A stretch of 55,490 bases of DNA from Oscillospiraceae bacterium (lineage in GTDB: Bacteria; Bacillota; Clostridia; Oscillospirales; Oscillospiraceae), in the NCBI GenBank assembly GCA_009776445.1, contig WRNV01000007.1, positions 1 to 55,490 of the forward strand, written 5' to 3'. The notes below the pieces were generated by a model. It saw only the letters and a program-made list of their open reading frames with translations. It ran no database searches and had not been told where the DNA came from. The translations under genes and the position numbers were made by a program. Each line of letters starts with the position of its first letter. Positions within the stretch are counted from its first letter, which is position 1. Below are positions 35,171-43,173 of this stretch, piece by piece.

Positions 35171-36253
35171 TCACTTCTTAGCCTGCGACAAGCTGGCAAT
35201 AGTCGCAAATTCGCCGGAAACCGTATTAAAGGCATCCACAAGCTTTGGATCAAAGTGGGTTCCGCGGCTATTTCTAATAATTTCCGCAGCTTTCTCAGAT
35301 GGGAAAGCTCCCTTATATGAACGGACGGAAACCAAGGCGTCATAAACGTCCGCTATTGCCATTAGCCTCCCTTCAAGAGGAATATTTGTTCCCTCAACGC
35401 CGTCAGGATAGCCGCTTCCGTCCCATTTTTCGTGGTGGGAACCCGCAAAATTCTTAGCATGTCTCAGAAATCCGCTATCCGGCGTAGTTTCTTCCATCCG
35501 GCAGATAGCCTCCTTCCCGATTTTGGCGTGGGTCTTCATGATTTCGTATTCCTCGTCGGTTAGCTTACCCGGCTTGTTGAGGATAGCGTCGCTGATCGCT
35601 ATTTTTCCAACATCGTGCAGTTGGGAAGAAGGCAGCACGAAATCCATATTCCACGAACACAGTTCATCACTATATTCGTTTGCGTCGATCAAACCGTCTA
35701 TTAGGCACTTTAAGTATTTTTGAATTCTGTGGATATGACCGCCGGTAATGTCGTCCCGACTCTCAACCATCCCTGCCACAATATTTAGGATCGACGTCTG
35801 AAGATCGAAAACCTCTCCAATTTTTACAATTAATTTCTTTTGAATTATTGAGTTTAGTTCCTGTAATTCCTTTTTCTTGTCTGCAAGGGATAGGTGCGTT
35901 TCGATACGCCGCAGAAGAAGTGGAGCGTTGAAAGGCTTGTAGATGTAGTCCACAGCGCCGAGCATTAGCCCTTCCATCTCACTTTGCTCACCGTTCATAG
36001 CGGTTACAAATATAACCGGAATATCTTTATATGCCTTGTCGTTCTTCAACAGACGTATTGCGTCATACCCGTCAAGTTCAGGCATTTCCACGTCCAAAAG
36101 GATCAAATCAGCCGTAATGTGACCGAGCATTTCAAGCATTTTTGCCGCTGATGATACAGGAAATACTTCATACAGCGGTTTTAGGATATTTTTAATAGTT
36201 GTTAAATTCGTTAAGTTGTCGTCAACAACGACAATTTTTTTATTCTTATTCAT
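35171..36253 (-). CDS. Response regulator with HD-GYP c-di-GMP phosphodiesterase domain
   Basis: Residues 1-125 are a receiver domain with the acidic pair D11-D12, phosphoacceptor Asp54 (LLDVEMPELDG) and Lys106 (YIYKPF). A short coiled coil leads into an HD-GYP domain: H213-D214 in LHDVGKIA, then SHHEKWDGSGYPDG, the complete GYP signature. HD-GYP proteins usually hydrolyse cyclic di-GMP, so phosphorylation of the receiver probably switches this activity. The cognate kinase is not in the window. The start has AAGGAGG 6 nt upstream. It is divergent from the LuxR regulator. Confidence 0.93.
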   Translation of the reverse strand: MNKNKKIVVVDDNLTNLTTIKNILKPLYEVFPVSSAAKMLEMLGHITADLILLDVEMPELDGYDAIRLLKNDKAYKDIPVIFVTAMNGEQSEMEGLMLGAVDYIYKPFNAPLLLRRIETHLSLADKKKELQELNSIIQKKLIVKIGEVFDLQTSILNIVAGMVESRDDITGGHIHRIQKYLKCLIDGLIDANEYSDELCSWNMDFVLPSSQLHDVGKIAISDAILNKPGKLTDEEYEIMKTHAKIGKEAICRMEETTPDSGFLRHAKNFAGSHHEKWDGSGYPDGVEGTNIPLEGRLMAIADVYDALVSVRSYKGAFPSEKAAEIIRNSRGTHFDPKLVDAFNTVSGEFATIASLSQAKK

Positions 36254-36482
36254 TTGGAGCCTCCTTGCTTTTCCAGCATCTGGTAAATGCGCGTATTTTC
36301 CACTTTTATATCAGTATAAAGCATTCTACCACGATTGGTTTGCACAATACAGACATCAAATAAAATTTTTTTTCATTTGAAGAACATGATATGCCTTTCG
36401 CAAAAAATTCATACTGAAACGCATAATTGTGACTAATAATAAACATAATCAACGCAAATATAGACAACTTACTAACATTATT

Positions 36483-36514
36483 GTGTTGAATATTAACACA
36501 CAATAGTATATAAT
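36483..36514 (+). promoter_or_regulatory. Strong promoter for the LuxR regulator with overlapping inverted repeat
   Basis: TTGAAT (36486-36491) and consensus TATAAT (36509-36514) are separated by 17 nt. GTGTT (36483-36487) and AACAC (36495-36499) form an inverted repeat over the -35 box, a plausible operator. Confidence 0.6.
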
Positions 36515-36545
36515 ACACAAATGTCGTTGTATGGAGGGGTGAAAT

Positions 36546-39107
36546 ATGTCAGATCATTGTGGCAAGGATAAACCTTTGAGTCAGATAGGTGCGTTACAAT
36601 TTGGCCGAACAGACCTTTTTATCCGGCCACGTGTAAATAAACTCTTAACAAAGGCAGTTAAGAAACCGCTGGTCGTTGTCTGCGCGGGGATGGGTTATGG
36701 AAAAACCATCGCGGTTTCCGATTTTGTGCGCGAGTGCGGGCTTCCAACTGCATGGATGCAATTTTCTGAATTCGACAACATTGGGCTGAGCTTTTGGGAC
36801 ACATATACCAGCGCCGTAGAGCATGTTAATAAATCGCTGGCTGAGGAAGGCAGGTATCTGGGCTTCCCCGACACTGAAGACTCACGGAACCAATATTTCC
36901 TGCAACGCGACCGATTAATGGCAAATCAACGATATTTGACGGTGCTCGACGACGTACATTTGGCGAAAGATGCCGCCGTAGTCAATTTCCTAGAACATCT
37001 AATATGTAATTCGCCGCCAAACCGAACAATAATATTGATCTGCCGCGAGCTGCCCCAGATCAACATTTCAGGATTGCTCGTCAGAGGGATGGTGTCGAAC
37101 CTTAATGAAAACGATTTGAATTTTACTGAAAGCGAGCTTGCCCAATATCTCTTGCAACAAGGTTTGTCAGCGGAAATACCAAACCTGCCTGAAATTTTTT
37201 GTGATACGGAAGGATGGGCGTTTATTATAAACTTCATGGTCAGGATCCTGAAAAAAACGCCTGGCTATACAGGACACATTCGTGACGTTATGAAAAAAAA
37301 CATATTTCTGCTTATGGAAAGGGAAGCATGGAACGTGATTTCCGAGCGTCTGCAACGATTTTTAGTGCGCCTTTCGCTTGTGAACCGCCTGTCTGCGGAA
37401 TTGGTTTCTATGATGGCGGAAGGGGACGAGGATATTCTGTCGGAGCTAAATCAGCAACGCGTGGTTTATTGCCGCTTTGACGAATACACAGGCTGCTATC
37501 TGATACACCACCTCTTTCTTGATTATTTGCGGTCTAAACAAGATATCTTAAGTTCTGAAGAAATATATAATACATTTAAAATTGCGGCTGAATGGTGCGT
37601 TAGGCACGGGTTTAACATCGACGCTTTGAACTATTATGAAAAAATCTCCAAATATAACGAAATCGTTCAAATAATAATCGAAGCTCCCACGCAGTTGCTT
37701 CTTAGCGTCGCTTCGCATTTGAAAGGGATTTTTGACCGAGCGCCTGCCAACGTCTTCGATCAGACACAGTTTTTCGCTTGTGCGCACGTACGGGTACTCA
37801 TGCTATCCGGTATGTTGGGGGAGGCGCTCGATCTACTGAAACGCTACGAAGAAAAGTTTCTCCAATTACCGGACGGAGACGAGTTCAGAAATCGTTCGTT
37901 GGGAGTTTTGTACTATTTATGGGGTGTCCTGCGACAACTTAAGTGTTCTGAGGATGATATATATGATTTTGACGTGTATTATGAAAAAATGAGCCATTAC
38001 CTGACATATTTGCCTGACGGGCAAATAAACGACAATTATCCCATCGGCCCATGGATCAATAGGGTGGGCGTCGCGAGGACTGGGGCGATACAGGAGTATT
38101 TAGACGCGATAGCCAGTTCGGCAGGATATGTCTCAAAAGGATCGATCAACTGGATGGAGGGCCTTGATGATTTAGGCCGGGCCGAACTGTTTTTCTACCG
38201 GGGGGAAATCAACTCGGTAAAGCCGCTCATCGCCAGCGCTCTTGAACGCGCGAAGAGAGGCAAGCAGTTTGCAATTGTTAGCCTTGTGCTGTTTTATTCC
38301 ATGAGGATAGCGATTTGGCAAGGGGAATATATAAAAGCCGAACAAGCTTTGGAGGATATGGAGGCGCTACTGGAGGAGAATGATTTTTATAACCGCTTTT
38401 CAATATATGACATAGTCCTTGGCTGGTATTACTATGCCATGCGCCGCCCTGAGAAGATACCAAGCTGGTTGAAGGGGAAATTCACCCCATATTCATTAAC
38501 GAATCTGCTGGACAATTTCAGCAACCAAATAAAAGCGCGCTATTATTATATGGCAAAAAAATACAGTGTCCTGCTCAACTATATCAAAGAGCAGGGGCAG
38601 CTGGAATCAACGCTGTACGGCCGAATCGAAATGCTTGCGATGGAAGCGTGCGTGTTTTATCAGATGAAAGATAAAAAAGCTTCTTACTCGACGCTGCTGG
38701 CAGCTTATGAGATTGCGTCGCCAAATGATATTGTCATGCCTTTTATTGAGATGGGAAAGGATATGCGGACGCTGACGCTTGCCGCCATGCACGATGAGGA
38801 CTGTGAAGTCCCTGAACCTTGGCTCAAGAGTATAAATCAGAAGTCTTCTATCTATGCCAGACATCAGGCAATGGTAATTTCTGAGTATAAAAGGGCAAAT
38901 GACCTCAACGCGGGGATCGGACTAACCCATCGTGAAACCGAGGTCCTCAACGACTTATATAAAGGCTTTTCGCGTTCTGAAATCGCAGCTAACCAAAGTT
39001 TGTCAATTAACACTGTGAGGCTTATCGTTAATACGATTTATGAAAAACTAAAAGCCCGCAATCTTGTGGAACTGATCCGTATCGCTCACGAGCAGAAACT
39101 GATTTAG
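36546..39107 (+). CDS. Large LuxR-family regulator (MalT/LAL type)
   Basis: A signal-transducing ATPase of the MalT/LAL (STAND) type. The N-terminal P-loop is GMGYGKT (residues 48-54), and a Walker B-like YLTVLDDVH lies near 133. A winged-helix region and a long helical, TPR-like sensor part (about 330-760) follow. The C-terminal 65 residues are a LuxR helix-turn-helix (LTHRETEVLNDLYKGFSRSEIA...TVRLIVNTIYEKL). Such proteins bind a ligand or partner and ATP to activate target promoters. The length of 853 aa is typical. The target genes and inducer are unknown; the nearest downstream protein-coding gene in the same direction is the secreted protease. Confidence 0.9.
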   Translation: MSDHCGKDKPLSQIGALQFGRTDLFIRPRVNKLLTKAVKKPLVVVCAGMGYGKTIAVSDFVRECGLPTAWMQFSEFDNIGLSFWDTYTSAVEHVNKSLAEEGRYLGFPDTEDSRNQYFLQRDRLMANQRYLTVLDDVHLAKDAAVVNFLEHLICNSPPNRTIILICRELPQINISGLLVRGMVSNLNENDLNFTESELAQYLLQQGLSAEIPNLPEIFCDTEGWAFIINFMVRILKKTPGYTGHIRDVMKKNIFLLMEREAWNVISERLQRFLVRLSLVNRLSAELVSMMAEGDEDILSELNQQRVVYCRFDEYTGCYLIHHLFLDYLRSKQDILSSEEIYNTFKIAAEWCVRHGFNIDALNYYEKISKYNEIVQIIIEAPTQLLLSVASHLKGIFDRAPANVFDQTQFFACAHVRVLMLSGMLGEALDLLKRYEEKFLQLPDGDEFRNRSLGVLYYLWGVLRQLKCSEDDIYDFDVYYEKMSHYLTYLPDGQINDNYPIGPWINRVGVARTGAIQEYLDAIASSAGYVSKGSINWMEGLDDLGRAELFFYRGEINSVKPLIASALERAKRGKQFAIVSLVLFYSMRIAIWQGEYIKAEQALEDMEALLEENDFYNRFSIYDIVLGWYYYAMRRPEKIPSWLKGKFTPYSLTNLLDNFSNQIKARYYYMAKKYSVLLNYIKEQGQLESTLYGRIEMLAMEACVFYQMKDKKASYSTLLAAYEIASPNDIVMPFIEMGKDMRTLTLAAMHDEDCEVPEPWLKSINQKSSIYARHQAMVISEYKRANDLNAGIGLTHRETEVLNDLYKGFSRSEIAANQSLSINTVRLIVNTIYEKLKARNLVELIRIAHEQKLI

Positions 39108-39125
39108 CGTAGCGCTACTACTCAG

Positions 39126-39266
39126 AAACTGTTCAGTGGGTGTCCAAAAACTCGCAATGGTTACAGGCTCCGCACACAAGTTTTGACAATTGTACAAGTT
39201 TTCATCGCAGTACCAGTGCGTTGCCTGTAACCAACCTGTGTTTTTAGATGCCCACTGAACAGTTTC
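39126..39266 (-). mobile_element. MITE-like element, copy 4 (141 bp, inverted orientation)
   Basis: The ends AAACTGTTCAG (39126-39136) and CTGAACAGTTT (39255-39265) are perfect inverted repeats. An exact 9-bp direct repeat, ACTACTCAG, flanks it at 39117-39125 and 39267-39275. Relative to copies 1, 2, 3 and 5 the asymmetric interior is reversed, showing insertion in either orientation. It begins 18 bp after the LuxR regulator stop. Confidence 0.92.
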
Positions 39267-39306
39267 ACTACTCAGTTTGCATTTCAGTTTCATTTTGCGC
39301 AAGGTC

Positions 39307-39335
39307 TTGAAACATTAGAGGAGTTGTGATAGAAT
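39307..39335 (+). promoter_or_regulatory. Promoter for tRNA-Leu
   Basis: TTGAAA (39307-39312) and TAGAAT (39330-39335) are separated by 17 nt. The tRNA begins 11 nt after the -10 box. Confidence 0.65.
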
Positions 39336-39345
39336 CCACGGGAGC

Positions 39346-39430
39346 GCGGATGTGATGGAATTGGTAGACATGCAGGATTTAGGTTCCTGTGCCGAGAGGT
39401 GTGCGGGTTCGAGTCCCGCCATCCGCACCA
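39346..39430 (+). tRNA. tRNA-Leu (anticodon TAG)
   Basis: An 85-nt class II tRNA. The acceptor stem GCGGATG pairs with CATCCGC. The anticodon stem CAGGA/TCCTG holds the loop TTTAGGT with anticodon TAG. A long variable arm (TGCCGAGAGGTGT region) and a T arm with GGTTCGAGTCC follow. CCA is encoded. Confidence 0.95.
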
Positions 39431-39443
39431 AATGAGTGAAAAA

Positions 39444-39475
39444 CCTTGTGCCGAAATGGACACAGGGCTTTTCGC
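39444..39475 (+). terminator. Terminator after tRNA-Leu
   Basis: CCTTGTG (39444-39450) pairs with CACAGGG (39461-39467, one G-U pair). The stem is preceded by A residues and followed by CTTTTCGCTTT. Confidence 0.65.
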
Positions 39476-39534
39476 TTTGGCCTTCTAACTCCCGGAGCTA
39501 CGTATAAAGTTTCACGCATCGGCCGCGAGCATAG

Positions 39535-39717
39535 CTAACAATCCGCTTGAACCTCTGAACCGAGTACCCTATCAACGTAGCGGTTCTGGAACAAAAAATT
39601 CTGCGACGACACAGCCCAGTTTATCATTAATGATTCAGTGTAAATATCCTTGAGCGGTATTTGCCCGGCGCGATTTGGGCTGTTGGTTGGGATCAGAGTT
39701 TTCAAAAACCTATTCAT
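39535..39717 (-). CDS. Small hypothetical protein (60 aa)
   Basis: I do not recognise this protein. It is called because its ATG (39717) is preceded by a strong GGAGGG ribosome binding site at 8-nt spacing. The frame runs 60 codons, beginning MNRFLKTLIP and containing MINWAVSSQNFLFQ. It could instead be the remnant of a larger gene. No signal peptide or membrane segment is seen. It lies between tRNA-Leu and the protease gene on the opposite strand. Confidence 0.35.
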   Translation of the reverse strand: MNRFLKTLIPTNSPNRAGQIPLKDIYTESLMINWAVSSQNFLFQNRYVDRVLGSEVQADC

Positions 39718-39880
39718 ATATATACCCTCCATATTGGACGCCGCATAGCGCATAGCGACTGTGGCGCTCTGTCAGTTTCATCGGGATAGATCGCTTAAAG
39801 AGCCGTCAGTATCATGATTATATCGCGAAATAACAGACAGATTCAATATACGTTTATTTGCAAGTATACAAAAAAGATTA

Positions 39881-39908
39881 TTGACAATATCGGTATACAT
39901 GGTAGAAT
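39881..39908 (+). promoter_or_regulatory. Promoter for the M6-type protease
   Basis: TTGACA (39881-39886) and TAGAAT (39903-39908) are separated by 16 nt, with an AAGGAG ribosome binding site at about 39954-39959 before the ATG at 39969. Confidence 0.7.
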
Positions 39909-39968
39909 ACTCTAAGTGAGATGTGAACTCGTTCGACACCAAAATTTAAAAAAAAGGAGAGAAGAATT

Positions 39969-42900
39969 ATGCAGAAACAAGGCAGACGATTTAGGAGCGC
40001 GCTATCCATTTTGCTGTCTGTATTGATGCTGGCGGCTGTGTTGCTTGGCACAATACAAAGCACGCTTGCTCTGGAGGCGGTACCTCCCCCAATCGACCCG
40101 CAAAGCTGGCAACTGTCACGCGACAAAACCTTTGACGACTATAAACCCAACCCAGTTATAAACTGGATGACGGAATTTAATCCGCAGAGCATAGCGAGAC
40201 CCACATCACTGAGGAACAACACTGCCAAGACGGCTATCGCGGGCGGGCTGATAATGATCGAATACCTGGATCGCAAATTCATCAGCCGCGGCGATGTCGG
40301 CAGTGACCCACTTGGTTATTACCTCTATAAGCAAGACGGTTCGGGGCTAGCCGACACCAAGTCAAACAACCCCATCTACAATGTTCCCCAACTTGTCGCC
40401 GATGAAAAACATGGAGGCGATATTTCCAAGGTTACGGACGCGGAGTTCGCTCAGTGGTGGGCGGATTACCTCAACAAGCCCCAGGAAATCAACAATGGCT
40501 TGACTATAAACGAATTCTGGCGCGAGAACAGCTACGGCAAATGGTCTATCGATCTTACCCCTTATGGGCCTTACACCATACCCTATTTCGAGTTTGAAAC
40601 TATGGGTTATGATCAGGGTTCCTCAAGTTTCCAAACCTATCGCGATCAGCCGCCCTCTTTCCGCAGAGGCTCAAGCGGCACCAGCAGCGGCTTTGGTTTC
40701 GATTCAGTAGCAGCGACGCTGGTGGACAGTTATGTTACGACCGGTGATTTTGACTGGAACAATATTGACTTTTTCTTCTGGCTCCATGCTGGGTATGACG
40801 AGAGCGGCGTATGGCAGGAATTCGGCATGAACCAATTCCCCTCCAGGAAAGACGTCCCATATGAACTCGGTCCCGGTCCCAGGATGAAGAAGGTTGAAGA
40901 GTTCTTTACTGAAAATCCACAGTGGCTTACGACATACGCGGCAAGATATAACGGCGGAAGCAATTCGACTACCGCAACCAGAGACTTCTGGGCCGGCGAG
41001 CTTGCTAAATACAACGCGTTGGTAGCAGCCGGTACGCCAGAGCTCTATGAATTCAAGCTTTCCCAGGCTGACTGGGATTGGGTGAATACATACAATGATG
41101 GAACCACTAAAAACACTCGTTATGTTAACTTCACATCTTGGGAAGCCTGCGTGGGCGAGTGGTCTCATATGTCAAGCATAACCAGGAACAGCAGGACTAT
41201 CAGATATTCCACACAGGGCGAAAACGACGGTATGGCCACGTTTGCGCATGAGTTCGGCCACATCGGCGGCTTAAGCGACAACTACGGCAACCCCTACACA
41301 GCAAGATTGACAGCCGCGACAGAGCCATGGGAACTGATGAGCCGAGGCAGTTTCGCAGGTCCCTTCGGCGATCACGCTCGCTGGACCGTACCAGGCATTG
41401 AAGCGGGATCTGTGCCTGTACACTTCTTGACATATAACAAGATAGCGATAGGAAGCACATACTATGACACAGGCGACGTACTGACCCTTAGTAAACAGGA
41501 TCTGGCTGGGCGTACGCCATTGGTAGCGGAGATCGTAGCGCGCAATGTGCCGCTCAACAACGCCGGATACTATCCGCAACTGGAACAGTACGGACTCAAG
41601 AGTCCCAATTACTATAAGGCTATTCGCCTGAATTTCGCGAGCGGTACCGGTACTTGGGGCGACCAAGCCACTACAGCTTCTAACGGATTTACCCAGTTCG
41701 GCGGCAGCATCGCCAACGGCAGAATGGGCATCGAAGTGGTGCAACGCACAGGATATGACAGCTTCGCCCCTGACGACGGCGTAATGATTACCCGCAATAA
41801 CCGCGTGGTAGACTCCCACAACTACGACATCGCTTTAGTCGACTATACGGTTAAAGATGGCTTTGGGATAGGCTGGGACGACCATGTTTCCTACACTGTT
41901 GGCCACGCCGCCCAATTGTGGGATAGCGCTTTCCACGTCGGCAAATCCTTTACTGATACCGGTTATTATAGGACGATATACAGCGATAACGCTGCCGATG
42001 ACTTCGGCACGAGGACCACTGCTATTACGAACCAACAGGGACCCCGCTATTATGCCTCCGAGAGCAGCGGCGTGACCTGGCAGAGGGGCATCGTAGAGCG
42101 TGGAAGCATCATGCAGTGGGAAGAGCAGGGCGACAGGGAGATTGCCTCAGGAGATACGATAAACGAATGGCATGACACAAGAAATGACCTGCACTTCTAC
42201 ATACTGGCTAAAAACATGCACGAAGGCCCCTACGGTGACTTCCTCAGCTACACGGTTGGTATGAGGCATGGCGCTGGTACTGCGGTATCCGGTCAGCTAG
42301 CGGTAGTCCCGAATGTAGCCGAAGCGGAGATAGTTGGCCGCGTGGCTGTGGTGAACTTCGATATCACCAACACTGGCGCGACCGCGACGGATATCATTCG
42401 CGTTGACGCTAAGAGCGGGTTGGATGTCACCATTCTCAACGATTTATATGCGATAGCTCCGGGCGAGACTGTTACCGTGCCGGTCTATGTAAGCTATAAA
42501 TCAGCCGCTAACTTAGCGAACCTAACGGTTGGCTTGGATGTCTCTTCAGAATCCAATGCTAACAACAAGGCCAGCGCAAGTATAGGCGCGTTGGAGGCGT
42601 TTGCTTGCACCGTTTCGTTTGAAGACGTCGATAATGAGCCATATGCTGATCTTACGCAAAAAGTAGTTTACAGCAAGGGCGCAGTTGTCCCCGAAAAACC
42701 TGAAAAGTTTGGGTACACCCTCATTGGATGGGCGCTGGACGGCGAAGATTACGATTTCGAGACCCCGGTCATTGATGATATTACGCTTGTCGCACAATGG
42801 AGCAGAAATCCTGTAACCTTCCTGGAGATCACAAGTTCAACAGGTACCCCTGCGCCTGCTTCGGTTACAGTTTTGCGCAACAGCATCGTTACTTTCGATT

Positions 42901-43085
42901 ACGTGATAAACGCGGACGCGCTACGCGAAGATATCGTATGGACGGTGTCGAACCCCGCGCTAGTGACGGTCGACGCTGAAAGCGGCGCTATTTTTGTTAA
43001 AAACATGACAGGAACCGTGCTGTTGACGGCAAAAGACTCTTACGGTGGCATTGTTGCCGCTAACATAGTACTCAGGATCATATAA
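39969..43085 (+). CDS. Secreted M6-type (immune inhibitor A-like) metalloprotease
   Basis: A large secreted zinc protease. The signal peptide has a basic start, a hydrophobic core (SILLSVLMLAAVLLG) and a likely cleavage after about residue 35. The zinc motif HEFGH is at residues 427-431 within TFAHEFGHIGGLSDNYG, followed by WELMSRG, as in the M6 family. After the catalytic part come Ig-like or CARDB-like strands. Then an InlB B-repeat-type module ends in YTLIGWALDGEDYDF...ITLVAQW, and a final BIG2-like Ig domain closes the protein. No LPxTG or SLH anchor is visible. It probably degrades extracellular protein; its substrate is unknown. The length is 1038 aa. Confidence 0.85.
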   Translation: MQKQGRRFRSALSILLSVLMLAAVLLGTIQSTLALEAVPPPIDPQSWQLSRDKTFDDYKPNPVINWMTEFNPQSIARPTSLRNNTAKTAIAGGLIMIEYLDRKFISRGDVGSDPLGYYLYKQDGSGLADTKSNNPIYNVPQLVADEKHGGDISKVTDAEFAQWWADYLNKPQEINNGLTINEFWRENSYGKWSIDLTPYGPYTIPYFEFETMGYDQGSSSFQTYRDQPPSFRRGSSGTSSGFGFDSVAATLVDSYVTTGDFDWNNIDFFFWLHAGYDESGVWQEFGMNQFPSRKDVPYELGPGPRMKKVEEFFTENPQWLTTYAARYNGGSNSTTATRDFWAGELAKYNALVAAGTPELYEFKLSQADWDWVNTYNDGTTKNTRYVNFTSWEACVGEWSHMSSITRNSRTIRYSTQGENDGMATFAHEFGHIGGLSDNYGNPYTARLTAATEPWELMSRGSFAGPFGDHARWTVPGIEAGSVPVHFLTYNKIAIGSTYYDTGDVLTLSKQDLAGRTPLVAEIVARNVPLNNAGYYPQLEQYGLKSPNYYKAIRLNFASGTGTWGDQATTASNGFTQFGGSIANGRMGIEVVQRTGYDSFAPDDGVMITRNNRVVDSHNYDIALVDYTVKDGFGIGWDDHVSYTVGHAAQLWDSAFHVGKSFTDTGYYRTIYSDNAADDFGTRTTAITNQQGPRYYASESSGVTWQRGIVERGSIMQWEEQGDREIASGDTINEWHDTRNDLHFYILAKNMHEGPYGDFLSYTVGMRHGAGTAVSGQLAVVPNVAEAEIVGRVAVVNFDITNTGATATDIIRVDAKSGLDVTILNDLYAIAPGETVTVPVYVSYKSAANLANLTVGLDVSSESNANNKASASIGALEAFACTVSFEDVDNEPYADLTQKVVYSKGAVVPEKPEKFGYTLIGWALDGEDYDFETPVIDDITLVAQWSRNPVTFLEITSSTGTPAPASVTVLRNSIVTFDYVINADALREDIVWTVSNPALVTVDAESGAIFVKNMTGTVLLTAKDSYGGIVAANIVLRII

Positions 43086-43101
43086 CAAAGAATAAATAAA
43101 G

Positions 43102-43157
43102 GCGCGGCTGGCGCCGCGCAAACGTCAAAAGGGGCTGCTTCCGCAGCCCCTTATTTT
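43102..43157. terminator. Paired terminator hairpins between the protease gene and hydA
   Basis: The first hairpin is GCGCGGC/GCCGCGC (43102-43119). The second is a perfect 10-bp stem AAGGGGCTGC/GCAGCCCCTT (43129-43152) followed by ATTTTC on the plus strand and TTTTGACG on the minus strand. It can terminate both convergent genes. Confidence 0.8.
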
Positions 43158-43173
43158 CAGCTCTTAGTGTTTA

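Noticed and set aside
36306..36518. 70-codon minus-strand frame upstream of the HD-GYP gene
   Set aside because: It overlaps the promoter of the LuxR regulator and has no initiation signal.
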